64,000 nucleotides of DNA, taken from an uncultured Spirochaetaceae bacterium. Lineage in GTDB: Bacteria; Spirochaetota; Spirochaetia; Sphaerochaetales; Sphaerochaetaceae. The stretch lies in assembly GCA_944389065.1 (NCBI GenBank), contig CALXKZ010000007.1, forward strand, positions 1 to 64,000. The letters are read 5' to 3'. The notes below the pieces were generated by a model. It worked only from the letters and a program-made list of their open reading frames with translations, did no database searches and had not been told where the DNA came from. The position numbers and the translations under genes were made by a program. This document shows, one piece after another, positions 52,408 to 63,300 of this stretch; the stretch's first letter is position 1, and every line of letters begins with the position of its first letter.

Positions 52408-53343
52408 ATGCTCAATTTCTTCCAGCTCATACTCATATATTCAGGTGTCTATGCCATGATGGCCATCGGTCAGAACTGTATTACAGGATATACAGGAATG
52501 CTTTCTCTCTGCCATGCGGGTTTTTTCTGCATAGGAAGCTATGCAACAGCGATAATCTGCAAGACAATGGGACTTTCATTCTGGCTTTCGCTTCCGATTG
52601 CCGCTATTGCTGCCGGAGTCGTAGGATTCCTGATCGGCGTCCCGACTCTGCGTCTGAAGGGTGATTATCTTTGTATTGCAACTCTTGGTCTCGGAGAGAT
52701 AATCCGTAATGTTGCGACCAATATCAATCCGGTTGGATACAATAGCATCCCAAGGGTTTCGCTGTTTGGATATCAGTTCGCATCCAGGAATAAACTTGCT
52801 TTCATTATTCTTATCTGGGTATTCGTCCTTATTTTCTATATTCTTTTCCAGAGACTTGCACATAGCAGGATAGGCCGTGCGATGACTGCAATACGCGAGG
52901 ATGAGGTCGCTGCTGCATCAAATGGTATAAACGTGACAAAGTATAAGATCATATCGTTCGTGCTTGGAGCTGCAGTCGGCGGAGTTGCGGGGTGCTTCCA
53001 GACAGCTTATACGCTTACTGTCCAGCCAGCTTCTTATACGTTCATGGTCTCTGTAATGGTTCTCTGCACGGTCGTTCTTGGTGGAATGGGCAATGGGAAA
53101 GCTGTGATACTCGGAGCCTTCATAATCCAGTTCATATCATACTTCCCGCAGCTTACAGGTCTTACGAATGTCATTCCCGCACAGGCTAAGCAGATAATCT
53201 TCGGTCTTATCCTTGTTGTGATGATGATCTGGCGTCCTCAGGGACTTCTGGGCCGGGATAAGTTCCGCTATGGTGATCCTCGTACATTCACAGAGCGTAT
53301 CTCTGATACCTTCAGCCGTAAGAAGAAAGGAGGTGCAGTATGA
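52408..53343 (+). CDS. livM: Branched-chain amino acid ABC transporter permease LivM
   Basis: A 311-residue permease. GQNCITGYTGMLSLCHAGFFCIG near the start, GVPTLRLKGDYLCIATLGLGEI, and AIREDEVAAASNGINVTKYK are LivM hallmarks. It begins one base after the livH stop region and overlaps livG by ATGA at its end. With LivH it forms the channel energised by LivG and LivF. Confidence 0.94.
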   Translation: MLNFFQLILIYSGVYAMMAIGQNCITGYTGMLSLCHAGFFCIGSYATAIICKTMGLSFWLSLPIAAIAAGVVGFLIGVPTLRLKGDYLCIATLGLGEIIRNVATNINPVGYNSIPRVSLFGYQFASRNKLAFIILIWVFVLIFYILFQRLAHSRIGRAMTAIREDEVAAASNGINVTKYKIISFVLGAAVGGVAGCFQTAYTLTVQPASYTFMVSVMVLCTVVLGGMGNGKAVILGAFIIQFISYFPQLTGLTNVIPAQAKQIIFGLILVVMMIWRPQGLLGRDKFRYGDPRTFTERISDTFSRKKKGGAV

Positions 53344-54119
53344 CGCTTCTTGAAACAAAGCATCTTACACGTGAATTCGGCGGAGTAATTGCTGTAAATG
53401 ATGTTGATTTCATTGTCAAAGAAGGGCTTGTCACTGGTCTGATTGGTCCTAATGGAGCAGGAAAAACAACACTCTTCAATCAGATTACCGGTGTTGATAA
53501 ACCGACTTCGGGGAGCATTTTCTTCGCTGGCAATGAGATTACAGGCCTTCCTGCATGGAAGATAAGCCGGATGGGAATCGCCCGTACGTTCCAGAACATA
53601 CGTCTGTATAAGGAACTGACAGCTGTTGAGAATGTCATGATGGGATTGCACTTCAAGGTCGGTGATGATCCTTTCCACCATCGTTTCGTGCAGGCAGTGA
53701 AGAGCTACATCTTCGCATCTCGGGAGAACCGTGAAGTCTATTCCAAAGCCATGGAGTGGCTTCGTTTCTTCGACATCGATCAGAGTGCTCAGGAGTTTGC
53801 CAGGAATCTTCCATATGGTACTCAGCGGGAACTTGAGATTGCAAGGGCACTTGCTGCAGAGCCTAAACTGCTATTCCTTGATGAGCCTGCTGCTGGTATG
53901 AACCCTGCAGAGACAGAGCATCTGATGCATGTTGTTGATAAGATCCGTTCCCTTGGCGTTACAGTAGTCCTGATTGAGCATGATATGAAGCTTGTAATGA
54001 ATATATGCGATCAGATAACGGTTCTTAATTTCGGGATGAAGATCGCCGATGGAACACCTAATGAGATCAAGAAGGATAAGGCAGTCATAGAAGCATATCT
54101 CGGCAGGGAGGAGGAGTGA
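53340..54119 (+). CDS. livG: Branched-chain amino acid ABC transporter ATP-binding protein LivG
   Basis: A 259-residue ABC ATPase. Walker A is GPNGAGKTT, the Q-loop region ARTFQNIRLYKELTAVENVM is that of LivG, and Walker B is LLFLDEPAAGMNP, followed by the switch His in IEHDMKL. The signature motif reads LPYGTQRELEIARAL, the usual diverged LivG form. It overlaps livM by four bases and livF by one. It drives uptake together with LivF. Confidence 0.95.
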   Translation: MTLLETKHLTREFGGVIAVNDVDFIVKEGLVTGLIGPNGAGKTTLFNQITGVDKPTSGSIFFAGNEITGLPAWKISRMGIARTFQNIRLYKELTAVENVMMGLHFKVGDDPFHHRFVQAVKSYIFASRENREVYSKAMEWLRFFDIDQSAQEFARNLPYGTQRELEIARALAAEPKLLFLDEPAAGMNPAETEHLMHVVDKIRSLGVTVVLIEHDMKLVMNICDQITVLNFGMKIADGTPNEIKKDKAVIEAYLGREEE

Positions 54120-54847
54120 TGGAAAAGCTTAGTATCAAGGATATCTCTGTATGCTATGGTAACATCAGGGCGCTTTCCGGCGTTTCCATGTCTGTTTCCG
54201 AAGGTGATATCGTAGCTCTTATCGGAGCAAATGGAGCTGGTAAGTCCACACTTCTGAATGCAATTGTAGGCCTCGTTCCTCTGGAAAATGGGGAAATCGA
54301 TTTCGAAGGCGAGCCGATATGCCTTTCAAAGCATCAGAAGCTTACAACTGATCTTATTGTCCGTAAGGGCATAGCGCTTGTTCCTGAAGGCCGCCATGTA
54401 TTTGCAGATATGACTGTTGAGGAGAATCTCGATATGGGGGCTTTCATGATACGCGATCAGAGCCTCATCGAAAGAAAGAAGGAAGAGATGTATGATTTCT
54501 TCCCGATTCTCGGAGCTAGGAAGAAGCAGAAGACAAGGTCCCTGTCCGGCGGAGAGCAGCAGATGATGGCCATTGCAAGGGCGCTTATGTCATCCCCTAA
54601 GCTTCTTCTGCTGGATGAGCCAGGGCTTGGGCTTGCTCCTCTCATTGTCCAGGATATCTTCAATAAAATTAAGATAATCAATAAAGAGAATAAGGTGACT
54701 GTCTTTCTTGTTGAGCAGAATGCAAGGCTTGCGCTCAAGACATCGGCCTATGGTTATGTTCTCGAAAATGGGCGTATCGTTCTTCAGGACAGAGGTGAGA
54801 ACCTGCTGAATAATGAGAAAGTGCAGAAGGCGTATCTCGGCGCGTGA
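54119..54847 (+). CDS. livF: Branched-chain amino acid ABC transporter ATP-binding protein LivF
   Basis: A 242-residue ABC ATPase: Walker A GANGAGKST, LVPEGRHVFADMTVEENL typical of LivF, signature SLSGGEQQMMAIARALM, Walker B LLLLDEPGLGLAP, then EQNARLAL. The ATG at 54119 follows AGGAGG and overlaps the livG stop. It is last in the operon; a bidirectional terminator follows. Confidence 0.95.
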   Translation: MEKLSIKDISVCYGNIRALSGVSMSVSEGDIVALIGANGAGKSTLLNAIVGLVPLENGEIDFEGEPICLSKHQKLTTDLIVRKGIALVPEGRHVFADMTVEENLDMGAFMIRDQSLIERKKEEMYDFFPILGARKKQKTRSLSGGEQQMMAIARALMSSPKLLLLDEPGLGLAPLIVQDIFNKIKIINKENKVTVFLVEQNARLALKTSAYGYVLENGRIVLQDRGENLLNNEKVQKAYLGA

Positions 54848-54860
54848 GCATCCATTATTG

Positions 54861-54893
54861 AAAAAAAGAACAGGGCTGCGAAGCCCTGTTTTC
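54861..54893. terminator. Bidirectional terminator between livF and efp
   Basis: A perfect 9-bp stem (54869-54877 with 54882-54890) with a GCGA tetraloop. TTTTC follows on the plus strand, and a run of seven A on the left gives TTTTTTT on the minus strand. It ends both the liv operon and the epmA-efp operon. Confidence 0.85.
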
Positions 54894-54909
54894 TGTATCA
54901 GACAATCAA

Positions 54910-55473
54910 TCAGTTATTGACTCTTTCAAGATATTCCTTCGTCTCAGTATTGACCCTGATCTTCTCTCCCTGCTTGATGAAGATAGGAACACGGACGCGA
55001 AGTCCTGTCTCTGTAGTGACATACTTTGTAGCACCCTGGACAGTATCTCCCTTGATTGCTTCCTCAGCTTCGGCAACTGTGAATACGATCTTTGAAGGAA
55101 TGATGATATCGAGTACCTGATCCTCCCAGAATGTTGCTCTGTAAGTCTCTCCTTCCTTCATGAAGTACTGATAATCAGGGAAAGACTTCATTGGAACATC
55201 AAGCTGATCAAATGTCTCTGTGTTCTGGAAGAAGAAATTCTCTCCATCATTATAGAGATACTGGATATCCCTATCCTCGACTGTGATGTCCTCTGCGTTA
55301 TCCTGGCTCTTCATAGTCTCGGAAAGCACCTGGCCTGTTGAAGGGCTCTTAAGCTTGAGACGGACGAAAGCCGAACCTTTGCCTGGGTTTACGAACTCGC
55401 GCTCGATGCATACAAACGGCTGTCCTTTGATGAGCAATGCCGTTCCTTTGTCAATCTGTCCTGCTTTAATCAT
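54910..55473 (-). CDS. efp: Translation elongation factor P
   Basis: A 187-residue EF-P with three domains. The loop that reaches the ribosome's peptidyl centre is FVNPGKGSAF, with Lys32 in the place of modified Lys34 of E. coli. The C-terminal GDTVQGATKYVTTETGLRVRVP is typical. EF-P relieves stalling at proline runs. It lies 23 bases after epmA on the same strand, so the modifying enzyme and its target are made together. AGAGGTAT precedes its ATG. Confidence 0.96.
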   Translation of the reverse strand: MIKAGQIDKGTALLIKGQPFVCIEREFVNPGKGSAFVRLKLKSPSTGQVLSETMKSQDNAEDITVEDRDIQYLYNDGENFFFQNTETFDQLDVPMKSFPDYQYFMKEGETYRATFWEDQVLDIIIPSKIVFTVAEAEEAIKGDTVQGATKYVTTETGLRVRVPIFIKQGEKIRVNTETKEYLERVNN

Positions 55474-55496
55474 GACTATATACCTCTAAATGTAAT

Positions 55497-56489
55497 CTAT
55501 ATCCTGGATTTTCCATCCGTGAGCATATCAGAAAGAGGGAATAAAAGTAAAGGCTCTATGGTTTTAAGTCCCAATTCTGCCGCAAGAAGCCTATCCAGGC
55601 CCATTGCCGTGCCTGAAGATTTCGGTATATCCAGATCAGGAAAGGATGGATCTGCAGGAGGAATCGCATCCTTGCTGCCCATTCTCTCCCTAGTCAGCTT
55701 ATCTTCCTCTTCTTCAAAGTATGATGCCATTTCGTTCTTGTCTGTCTCTTCGGCATAGCAGTTTGCGATCTCAATCCCGTTGATATACATCTCCCACCTT
55801 CTGCGTACAGGTTTCGTGCCATCTTTTGCAGCAAGACAGCGTATTCTTTCCGGATATTCTGTGAGATATACCTCCCTGTCTTTTGGAAGTGACGGTTCGG
55901 TGTATGTCAGGAAGATTCTGTTGAATGTATCATCCCATGGTTCATCGGGGCCCGGGGTCAGCGAAAGCCTTTCCGCTTCCTTCCTGAGATAGTCTATGTT
56001 CTCGGCCTTGTCCATATCGACACCGGCATATTTCTTCATTGCCTCTGCCATTGTGATTACAAGCGGTTTCTCTTCAATCCATCCTGGACAGCCTTCCAGC
56101 CTTGTTTTCTCTATCATCTCAATGGTCAGCTCAATTGAATCCTTCTCGTCTGCATTAACCAGATAGTATTCAAGCATCGTGAACTCGGGATTGTGGATGC
56201 TGCCGAGCTGCTCTGCATTCCTGAAGCACTGGGAAATCTGGAAAATGCTCCCGGATCCCGCCGCAAGCAGTTTTTTCATGAATATCTCAGGAGAGGGGAT
56301 CATGTATAGCTGCAGATTGCCCGTGAATTCGTTGCAGAATTCCGTGCTGAAAACCTTGATAGTAGGTTCCGGGATAAGATATGGAGATAATGTCGGAGTA
56401 GAGACTTCAAGAAAATCCTTGCCGGTGAAAAACCGGCGTATAGAAGAAAAAAGCTCAGAACGCTTTCTCGCTGCATTGAAATCAAACAT
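55497..56489 (-). CDS. epmA: EF-P lysine ligase EpmA (GenX/PoxA)
   Basis: A 330-residue protein like the catalytic domain of class II lysyl-tRNA synthetase but without the N-terminal tRNA-binding domain, the EpmA layout. Motif 2 appears as FQISQCFRNAEQLGSIHNPEFTMLEYY and motif 3 as GTAMGLDRLLAAELG. EpmA attaches beta-lysine to EF-P; efp follows in the same operon. EpmB, which makes beta-lysine, is not in this window. The gene is divergent from mnmE. Confidence 0.92.
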   Translation of the reverse strand: MFDFNAARKRSELFSSIRRFFTGKDFLEVSTPTLSPYLIPEPTIKVFSTEFCNEFTGNLQLYMIPSPEIFMKKLLAAGSGSIFQISQCFRNAEQLGSIHNPEFTMLEYYLVNADEKDSIELTIEMIEKTRLEGCPGWIEEKPLVITMAEAMKKYAGVDMDKAENIDYLRKEAERLSLTPGPDEPWDDTFNRIFLTYTEPSLPKDREVYLTEYPERIRCLAAKDGTKPVRRRWEMYINGIEIANCYAEETDKNEMASYFEEEEDKLTRERMGSKDAIPPADPSFPDLDIPKSSGTAMGLDRLLAAELGLKTIEPLLLFPLSDMLTDGKSRI

Positions 56490-56554
56490 GCTGAGATTGT
56501 ATTACTCGTTGCGGGCAAGTTGCAATAAGAGCTTATGATGCATACAATCGCGGT

Positions 56555-57862
56555 ATGCCACACTATTCTGTAGACGATCCGATATATGCGCTTGCAACGC
56601 CTTTTTCTCCTTCGGCTCTGGCTGTTATCAGAGCTTCCGGAGATAATATCATCTCTATTTTCAGTCCCTTGTTCACAGGAAAGCTGGAAGCCATTCCTAC
56701 GAACACAGCAGTCCATGGTTTCATCGTGGATCAGAAAGGGAACAGGATTGATGAGGTAGTCGTAATAAAGTACAGCAAAGGACATGGCTATACATCAGAA
56801 GAAGCTCTGGAAATCATGTGCCATGGATCCCTGCCTGTGATAAGGAAGATCTCGATTGCGCTTGAGAAGCAGGGGATCAGGGAGGCAGAACGAGGAGAGT
56901 TCACATACAGAGCATTCATGCATGGCCGTATGGATCTGACAGAAGCAGAGGCTGTTGAGGAGATTGTCCGGTCAAAATCGGATTCTGCAAGCTCGGATGC
57001 GCTTTCAAGGCTCGCTGGATCCATCAGGGCAGAAGCAGATTTCATCAAGTCCGCTCTCCTTGATATCCTGGCATCTCTTGAAGTCCAGCTTGACTACGGA
57101 GAAGATGAGATCCCGGAAGACTGGGTATTCCCAGAAGAGGATGTGAATCATATCATAGCAAGGCTTGAGGCAATAGCTGCTACGTATGAATCATCAAGGC
57201 TTTACAGCTCAGGTGCTGCGGTTGTCCTTGCAGGAAAGACAAATGCAGGAAAGAGCTCTCTATACAATGCAATCCTGAAAGAGAACCGGTCGATTGTATC
57301 TGCAGCTGAAGGCACAACACGCGATTATATAGAGGCTGAGTGCCTGATCGGCGATATCCCTGTTCGTCTTTTTGATACGGCGGGCCTCAGGGATACCAGT
57401 GAAACTGTGGAGATGGAAGGCATAGAGCGCACCAGAAAGCTCATGGACGAGGCAGATCTTGTTGTATATGTGCTTGATGGTAATGAGGATGTTCCTCATG
57501 ACATATATCCAGATGCTCTTCTTGTCAGGTCAAAAAGGGATATAACAGGTAAATGCGGAGAACTGTCATTTTCTTCGGTGACTGGCGAGGGACTGGAGAG
57601 TGTAATAAAAGCCATAGCAGCAAGGCTTTCTTCTGAATCCTCTGCTTCAGATGTTCCCCGTATAGATTCCGAGCGGCAGCGTGTCTGCCTTCTTGAAGCT
57701 GCAGCTGCTCTTCGCGAAGCGGCAGCTGCTGTTATTTCCGGAGAGGATATTGTCGCGATGTATATCCAGCTTGCGCTTTCCTCTCTATCAGCTTTGACAG
57801 GGGCTGTTACTTCTGATGATGTTCTTGATAGACTTTTCTCATCATTCTGTCTCGGGAAGTGA
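56555..57862 (+). CDS. mnmE: tRNA uridine-5-carboxymethylaminomethyl modification GTPase MnmE
   Basis: A 435-residue protein. The N-terminal folate-binding domain has [22 protein letters not shown] and [11 protein letters not shown]; the G domain has [14 protein letters not shown] (about residue 225), TTRDYIE and DTAGLRD; the C-terminus ends FCLGK, the conserved Cys motif. With MnmG it modifies the wobble uridine of several tRNAs. The G4 segment is diverged (LLVRSKRDI), and the protein is slightly shorter than E. coli's 454. Overlaps or abuts mnmG. Confidence 0.96.
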   Translation: MPHYSVDDPIYALATPFSPSALAVIRASGDNIISIFSPLFTGKLEAIPTNTAVHGFIVDQKGNRIDEVVVIKYSKGHGYTSEEALEIMCHGSLPVIRKISIALEKQGIREAERGEFTYRAFMHGRMDLTEAEAVEEIVRSKSDSASSDALSRLAGSIRAEADFIKSALLDILASLEVQLDYGEDEIPEDWVFPEEDVNHIIARLEAIAATYESSRLYSSGAAVVLAGKTNAGKSSLYNAILKENRSIVSAAEGTTRDYIEAECLIGDIPVRLFDTAGLRDTSETVEMEGIERTRKLMDEADLVVYVLDGNEDVPHDIYPDALLVRSKRDITGKCGELSFSSVTGEGLESVIKAIAARLSSESSASDVPRIDSERQRVCLLEAAAALREAAAAVISGEDIVAMYIQLALSSLSALTGAVTSDDVLDRLFSSFCLGK

Positions 57863-57864
57863 TT

Positions 57865-59664
57865 ATGAGTGATTATGATGCAATTGTTATTGGTGGCGGA
57901 CATGCGGGGATTGAAGCTTCTCTGGCGTTGAGCAGAGAAGGCTTTGAGACGCTTCTTGTTACCCAATCTCCTGATACAATCGGGAGAATGAGCTGCAATC
58001 CATCGATTGGAGGACTTGCAAAAGGCAATCTCGTACGGGAAATAGATGCCCTTGGCGGAGAGATGGGAAGACTTATCGATTCATCGATGATCCAGATGAG
58101 GATCCTCAACAGAAGAAGGGGACCTGCAGTTCAGGCACCGAGGGCACAAGCTGATAAATTCACATATTCAAGGCTTGCGAAAGAGACTCTTGAGAATACT
58201 GCCCATCTCCACATCTTTATGGATACAGTTGTTGATATCCTTTCAGAGAACGGAGCAGCCTCAGGGGTAAGAACAGAAAGGGGATGGACCATAACTGCCA
58301 GGACTGTTGTTCTTACCACAGGGACATTCATGGATGGAAGGATATTCATAGGAGAGTATGATGCTCCTTCCGGAAGGCTGGGAGAGAGCGCAGCTATCGG
58401 ACTTGGGGACAGCCTGAGGGCAAAAGGCTTCCATACTGGCAGAATGAAGACAGGAACACCCGCCCGTGTGAAGAAGAGCACCCTTGATTTCTCAGAGATG
58501 GAAGTCCAGGATGGCGATATCCCCATGGAGGCGTTCAGTTTCCTTTCCGAGTCTGTTGACAGACCTTCTCTTCCATGCTGGGTCACATACACCAACGATG
58601 AGACGCACAGGATAATCAGGGAGAATATAGGAAGATCTCCTCTTTATGGAGGGAAAATCGTTGGAAAAGGGCCTCGTTACTGTCCTTCGATTGAAGATAA
58701 GGTCGTGAGGTTCCCTGACCGGGAAAGACATCAGATCTTTGTAGAGCCAGAAGGCGTTGGCACTGAGGAGATGTATCTTAATGGACTATCTTCCTCACTT
58801 CCTGAGGATGTGCAGAGGGCATTCATTCACTCAATCCCCGGGCTGCGTCATGCGGAAGTCATACGTCCTGCATATGCTGTTGAGTATGATTACCTTGATC
58901 CGCTTGATCTCTACCCGACCCTTGAATCAAAGCTGATGAAAGGACTTTTCATCGCAGGTCAGACAAATGGCACTTCAGGATATGAAGAAGCTGCTGCCCA
59001 GGGAATCATTGCAGGGATAAATGCTTCTCAGTTACTGAAGAACGAGGCGCCTCTTATTCTCTCCAGATCTGAGGCATATATAGGTGTTCTTATCGATGAT
59101 CTTGTCACAAAAGGTACGAAAGAGCCATACAGGATGTTTACATCAAGAGCTGAGCACCGGCTTATACTCAGGCATGATAGTGCGGACAGAAGGCTTACTC
59201 CGATAGCTGTCAGACTGGGGCTTGCTGGCAAGGACAGAAGAGATCGGCTTGAGGAGAAAGAGAGAATGATCGCAAAGATAAGCAGTATTCTCAAATCCCG
59301 AAGAGCAGGAGGAAAGAGTGCCTATGAGAAGCTGAGAGAGCCTGAGGTCTCGATTGATACTCTGGGAATTGAAGAACTTGCATCTTTTCCTTTGTCTGTT
59401 CTTTCCACTGCCGAGCTTGATATAAAATATGCTGGCTACCTCGAAAGAGAAGCGAGGGAAGTGGAGAGGGCTAAGCGCAATGAGAATATGGCCATTCCTG
59501 TAGATTTCGATTATGATAGCATTGATGGTATTTCTTCTGAATCAAAGGAGAAGCTCAAAGCCATCAGACCGCTATCAATCGGACAGGCGATGAGGATATC
59601 CGGAGTACGGGTTTCAGATATCGCTGTATTGAGTGTGGCGGTAAGGAGCAGGGAACGTGGATAG
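57865..59664 (+). CDS. mnmG: tRNA uridine-5-carboxymethylaminomethyl modification enzyme MnmG
   Basis: A 599-residue FAD protein. It starts with [18 protein letters not shown], has [24 protein letters not shown] and [19 protein letters not shown], and ends with the helical tail that binds MnmE. It works with MnmE. The ATG at 57865 follows GGGAAGTG; a GTG two codons earlier would overlap the mnmE stop. rsmG overlaps its end by eight bases. Confidence 0.96.
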   Translation: MSDYDAIVIGGGHAGIEASLALSREGFETLLVTQSPDTIGRMSCNPSIGGLAKGNLVREIDALGGEMGRLIDSSMIQMRILNRRRGPAVQAPRAQADKFTYSRLAKETLENTAHLHIFMDTVVDILSENGAASGVRTERGWTITARTVVLTTGTFMDGRIFIGEYDAPSGRLGESAAIGLGDSLRAKGFHTGRMKTGTPARVKKSTLDFSEMEVQDGDIPMEAFSFLSESVDRPSLPCWVTYTNDETHRIIRENIGRSPLYGGKIVGKGPRYCPSIEDKVVRFPDRERHQIFVEPEGVGTEEMYLNGLSSSLPEDVQRAFIHSIPGLRHAEVIRPAYAVEYDYLDPLDLYPTLESKLMKGLFIAGQTNGTSGYEEAAAQGIIAGINASQLLKNEAPLILSRSEAYIGVLIDDLVTKGTKEPYRMFTSRAEHRLILRHDSADRRLTPIAVRLGLAGKDRRDRLEEKERMIAKISSILKSRRAGGKSAYEKLREPEVSIDTLGIEELASFPLSVLSTAELDIKYAGYLEREAREVERAKRNENMAIPVDFDYDSIDGISSESKEKLKAIRPLSIGQAMRISGVRVSDIAVLSVAVRSRERG

Positions 59665-60310
59665 AGAGCTCTTGGAATCCGGCCTGGAGAGAATCGGGAT
59701 TCCTTATACCGCTGAAATGATTGATCGTATTTCATCATATGTCAGCGAGATAGTGCTCTTCAATCCTGCTTACAAGCTTGTTGGGGATAAAGACCCCGAT
59801 GAGATTGTGATAAGGCATGTGCTGGATTCTGCAGCCGCTTATCCGGCATTCATTGCCCGAACGCTTCCCGGTTCTGTTATAGCGGATCTTGGATCCGGTG
59901 CAGGCTTTCCCGGAATTGTCCTATCCATTCTCATGCCTGACAGGAAATTCGTCCTTGTTGAACGCATGAGGAGAAGAGCTCAGTTCCTGGCCCTTGCAAT
60001 AGCCAGAACCGGAATAAAGAACGCAGAATGCGATGAGAAGGATCTGAGAGAGGAAAAGAGAGTGTTCGACGCAGTCACTGCTAGAGCTTTTCATCCTCTT
60101 TATGATATCGCGGCGGATGTTATCAGCGTAATCAGCCCTTCTTCTGTTTCGTTATTCTACAAAGGACAGCGGCAGAATGCCGTGTCGGAGCTGGATGTTC
60201 TCAGGGGAGAGGGCTATTCCTTCGATGCGGAGGTACAGGATCTTAAGGTCCCATACCTTGATGAAAGGAGGACGCTCTGCGTTCTCACCAACTGGAAATA
60301 TAACAGATGA
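59657..60310 (+). CDS. rsmG: 16S rRNA (guanine527-N7)-methyltransferase RsmG
   Basis: A 217-residue methyltransferase. The RsmG pattern is seen in [24 protein letters not shown], the SAM site [17 protein letters not shown], and [14 protein letters not shown]. It modifies G527 in the 530 loop of 16S rRNA. It starts with GTG at 59657, preceded by AAGGAG, and overlaps mnmG; the mnmG-rsmG order is widely kept in bacteria. The last four bases overlap ftsK. Confidence 0.94.
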   Translation: MDRELLESGLERIGIPYTAEMIDRISSYVSEIVLFNPAYKLVGDKDPDEIVIRHVLDSAAAYPAFIARTLPGSVIADLGSGAGFPGIVLSILMPDRKFVLVERMRRRAQFLALAIARTGIKNAECDEKDLREEKRVFDAVTARAFHPLYDIAADVISVISPSSVSLFYKGQRQNAVSELDVLRGEGYSFDAEVQDLKVPYLDERRTLCVLTNWKYNR

Positions 60311-63300
60311 AGAAATACAGATTCTCTCTGATCATTGCCCTTGTTCTCCTTTCTGCAGGGGCATTGGCCGGCGTAGCCGGGTATCTTGCAGCATCCCAGA
60401 TGCTTCCTGCAGCTATCAGTGCTGCTGTTGAGCGGGTGCTTTCCGTTTATTCATTCGGACTTTATCCCATGTCGCTGTCTCTGGGGATCTTCCTTTTCCT
60501 GGAGGGATTGATGATTATCTCTTTCAGAAGGAAGAAGAGAGCTACTATGGTTCTTTCGGTTCCTTACTGGATATGCATATATCTTACGTTTCTTGCTTAC
60601 TTCCATCTCGGGCAGGGCAATCCTGAGCCATCATTTCTCATGGCGCCGATTGATCCGGAAAGGGAGCTTCTTGTCTTTGTATGCGCAGTGCTTGAGATCC
60701 TTCTGTATGCCGCCCTTGCGGCTGTGTTTGCTCCGCTTGATAAACGAATCAGGAAGAAGAATGAATTCCGTGCAAAGCAGATAAGTGCAGAAGAAGCTTC
60801 TTCTGATGATGAAAAGGCGGAAGAGCCTGTCATTGAGCGCGATGAGAAGGCAGGAGAACGGTATCTGAAGGATAAAGAGAAGGCTGAGAGAAAGATCAGA
60901 AAGAAAGCAGAGAAGGAAGCGCGCAAAGAAGAACGAAGGGCAGAGAAGAAAGCCAGGAAAGAAGCTGATAAGCAGGAGCGGGCTGAGGCAAGAGCTGAGG
61001 CCAGAGCAGAGAAAAAAGCTGCCAAGGCTGCAATGAAAGAGGCCGCAGCGGCTGCAAAGAATAGGCAGGCCAATGATCTGGATGCTTCAGAAAGCTTCAC
61101 GGCAGCAGGGCCGTATGTTCCGCATGCAGCAGCAGATCCGAATAAACCTGTTGAGTTCCCTGATATTGCGGACCTTCCCGAGCTGAAGACAATCCATCAG
61201 GATGCTGTTTCCAGTGTATCAGGCCACGATCTGAAGGAAGATATCCCTGCTTCAGAAGAATCTTCTGATGTCCAGAGTGTCCATAGGAATATTGATACGG
61301 ATGTTTTTTCCGAGGTCAAGAAGGAAATAGAGAGAGAGGAAGCCGAGGAGGAGCCGGAAGAAGAGGAGAAGATACACTTTGATTTCAAGCATCCGAAGCC
61401 GTTCGCCAGAGGTGGAATGCTAGAGGCAACCCTTGAGAATATGATGAAGGATCAGGAGCCGATAGAGAAGCCGAAGAAGCCGATTATAGGGTTTGATGAT
61501 GACAGAAAGGAACAGAAGGAGAAACGCAACAGTTCTTCATTTGCTCCTTCAACCCTTTCTCCTGAGCACCCAAGATACCGTATGTTCGAATCTCTCACTC
61601 ATAGCCCTAATGTTTCTCATTTTCCTTCAAAGGCATTTGTCGCTGAGGAGAGTACAGGAGATGATCAGCTTGCTGCATCTGAGTCTTCAGCGGCTGTTCA
61701 GCAGGCTATTTCTGTGGAGAAATCTTCTCCACTGCCTTCTGCTGAGAATGTTCTTGAAAAGCCTGTAATACATCAGACAGTACCATCAGAAGAGATAAAG
61801 GACACGGTTCCGGAGAAGATGGCGTCATTCGATCCGTTCACTGCTCCTCCTAAGAAGAAAGCCAGCATGGAAGAGCCGGCTTCCATGAATGATGAAACTC
61901 CCCCCAGACAGGAGAATGAACTGATGCTTTCGGTTGGAATCGGCAATCTCAGATCGAATGAATATGGTTACGGAAGCATTGCTCAGAGAGCGAGACAGAA
62001 GTATTCGTTCCCCAGCGATTCAATTCTCTATGATTATCCAGGGATCTCCACGGAGATAGATGATGAGACAAGAGCAACTGGGGATACGATAGTCCGGACG
62101 CTTGCTGAGTTCAATGTCGAAGTTGAGCTTGACAATATCGTTAAAGGACCGACTGTCACGATGTATGAGCTGAGACTCCATGAAGGCACTCTCGTCTCGA
62201 AGGTTACAAGCAAATACAATGAGCTTTCACTTAATCTTGGAGGTGTGCACATAAGAATACTTGCTCCGGTTCCTGGCAAGCAGGTTGTTGGCATTGAGGT
62301 TCCGAATAAGAAAAGAGCCGTTGTAGGTTTCAAGGATATGCTCAGGGAGTATAAGAAGAATCCTGATAGCTCAAAGCTCAGTGTTCCTATGATTCTTGGC
62401 AGGACAATAACCGGATCGCCGCAGATAATCGATGTTGCGAAGATGCCTCATATGCTGATTGCAGGTACAACAGGTTCTGGAAAGTCCGTATGCATCAATA
62501 CATTCATATGTACAGTGCTTTATACGAGATCGCCGAAGGAAGTGAGGTTCATAATGATTGATCCGAAGGTCGTTGAGCTTTCGATCTACAATGGTATACC
62601 GCATCTTCTAACTCCTGTTATCACAGAGCCCAAAAAGGTTGTCAAAGCATTGAAGTGGCTATGTGATGAGATGGATAGAAGATATAACATGCTCTCCAGA
62701 TTCGGTGTCAGAAACATAAAAGGCCTGAATGATAAGATCCAGAATGAGAAGCTTCCTGCGGAGAAATTACCTTATATCGTGCTTATCATGGATGAGTTCG
62801 CTGATATCATGACATCATCGGTCGGAAAGGATGTTGATACGTTTGTTGCCCGCCTTACTGCTAAGGCAAGGGCTGCAGGAATCCATCTTGTGCTTGCAAC
62901 GCAGCGGCCGTCAGCAGATGTCATTACCGGTACAATAAAGAGCAATTTCCCTGCACGTATTGCATTTGCTGTATCCTCAGGTCTTAACTCCAGGATTATC
63001 CTTGATGAACAGGGGGCGGAAAACCTTCTAGGCAAAGGAGACATGATCTTCATGGATCCTGCCCAGCTTGGCAACAAGAGAATACAGGGAGCTTTCCTTT
63101 CGGATGAGGAAGTTGATGGAATATCCTCCGCCAGCAAGCGCAATGGAGAGCCTGACTACCTTACTGATGATATCTTCGAAGATGATCCAGAACCATCAGA
63201 GGATGTCTCTGATGGCGGTGGAAATTTCTCCGAGGAGGATAGCGATGAGGTGCTTTACGAAGAAGCTAAGAGAATATGCTATGAGCGTAAGACCGCTTCT

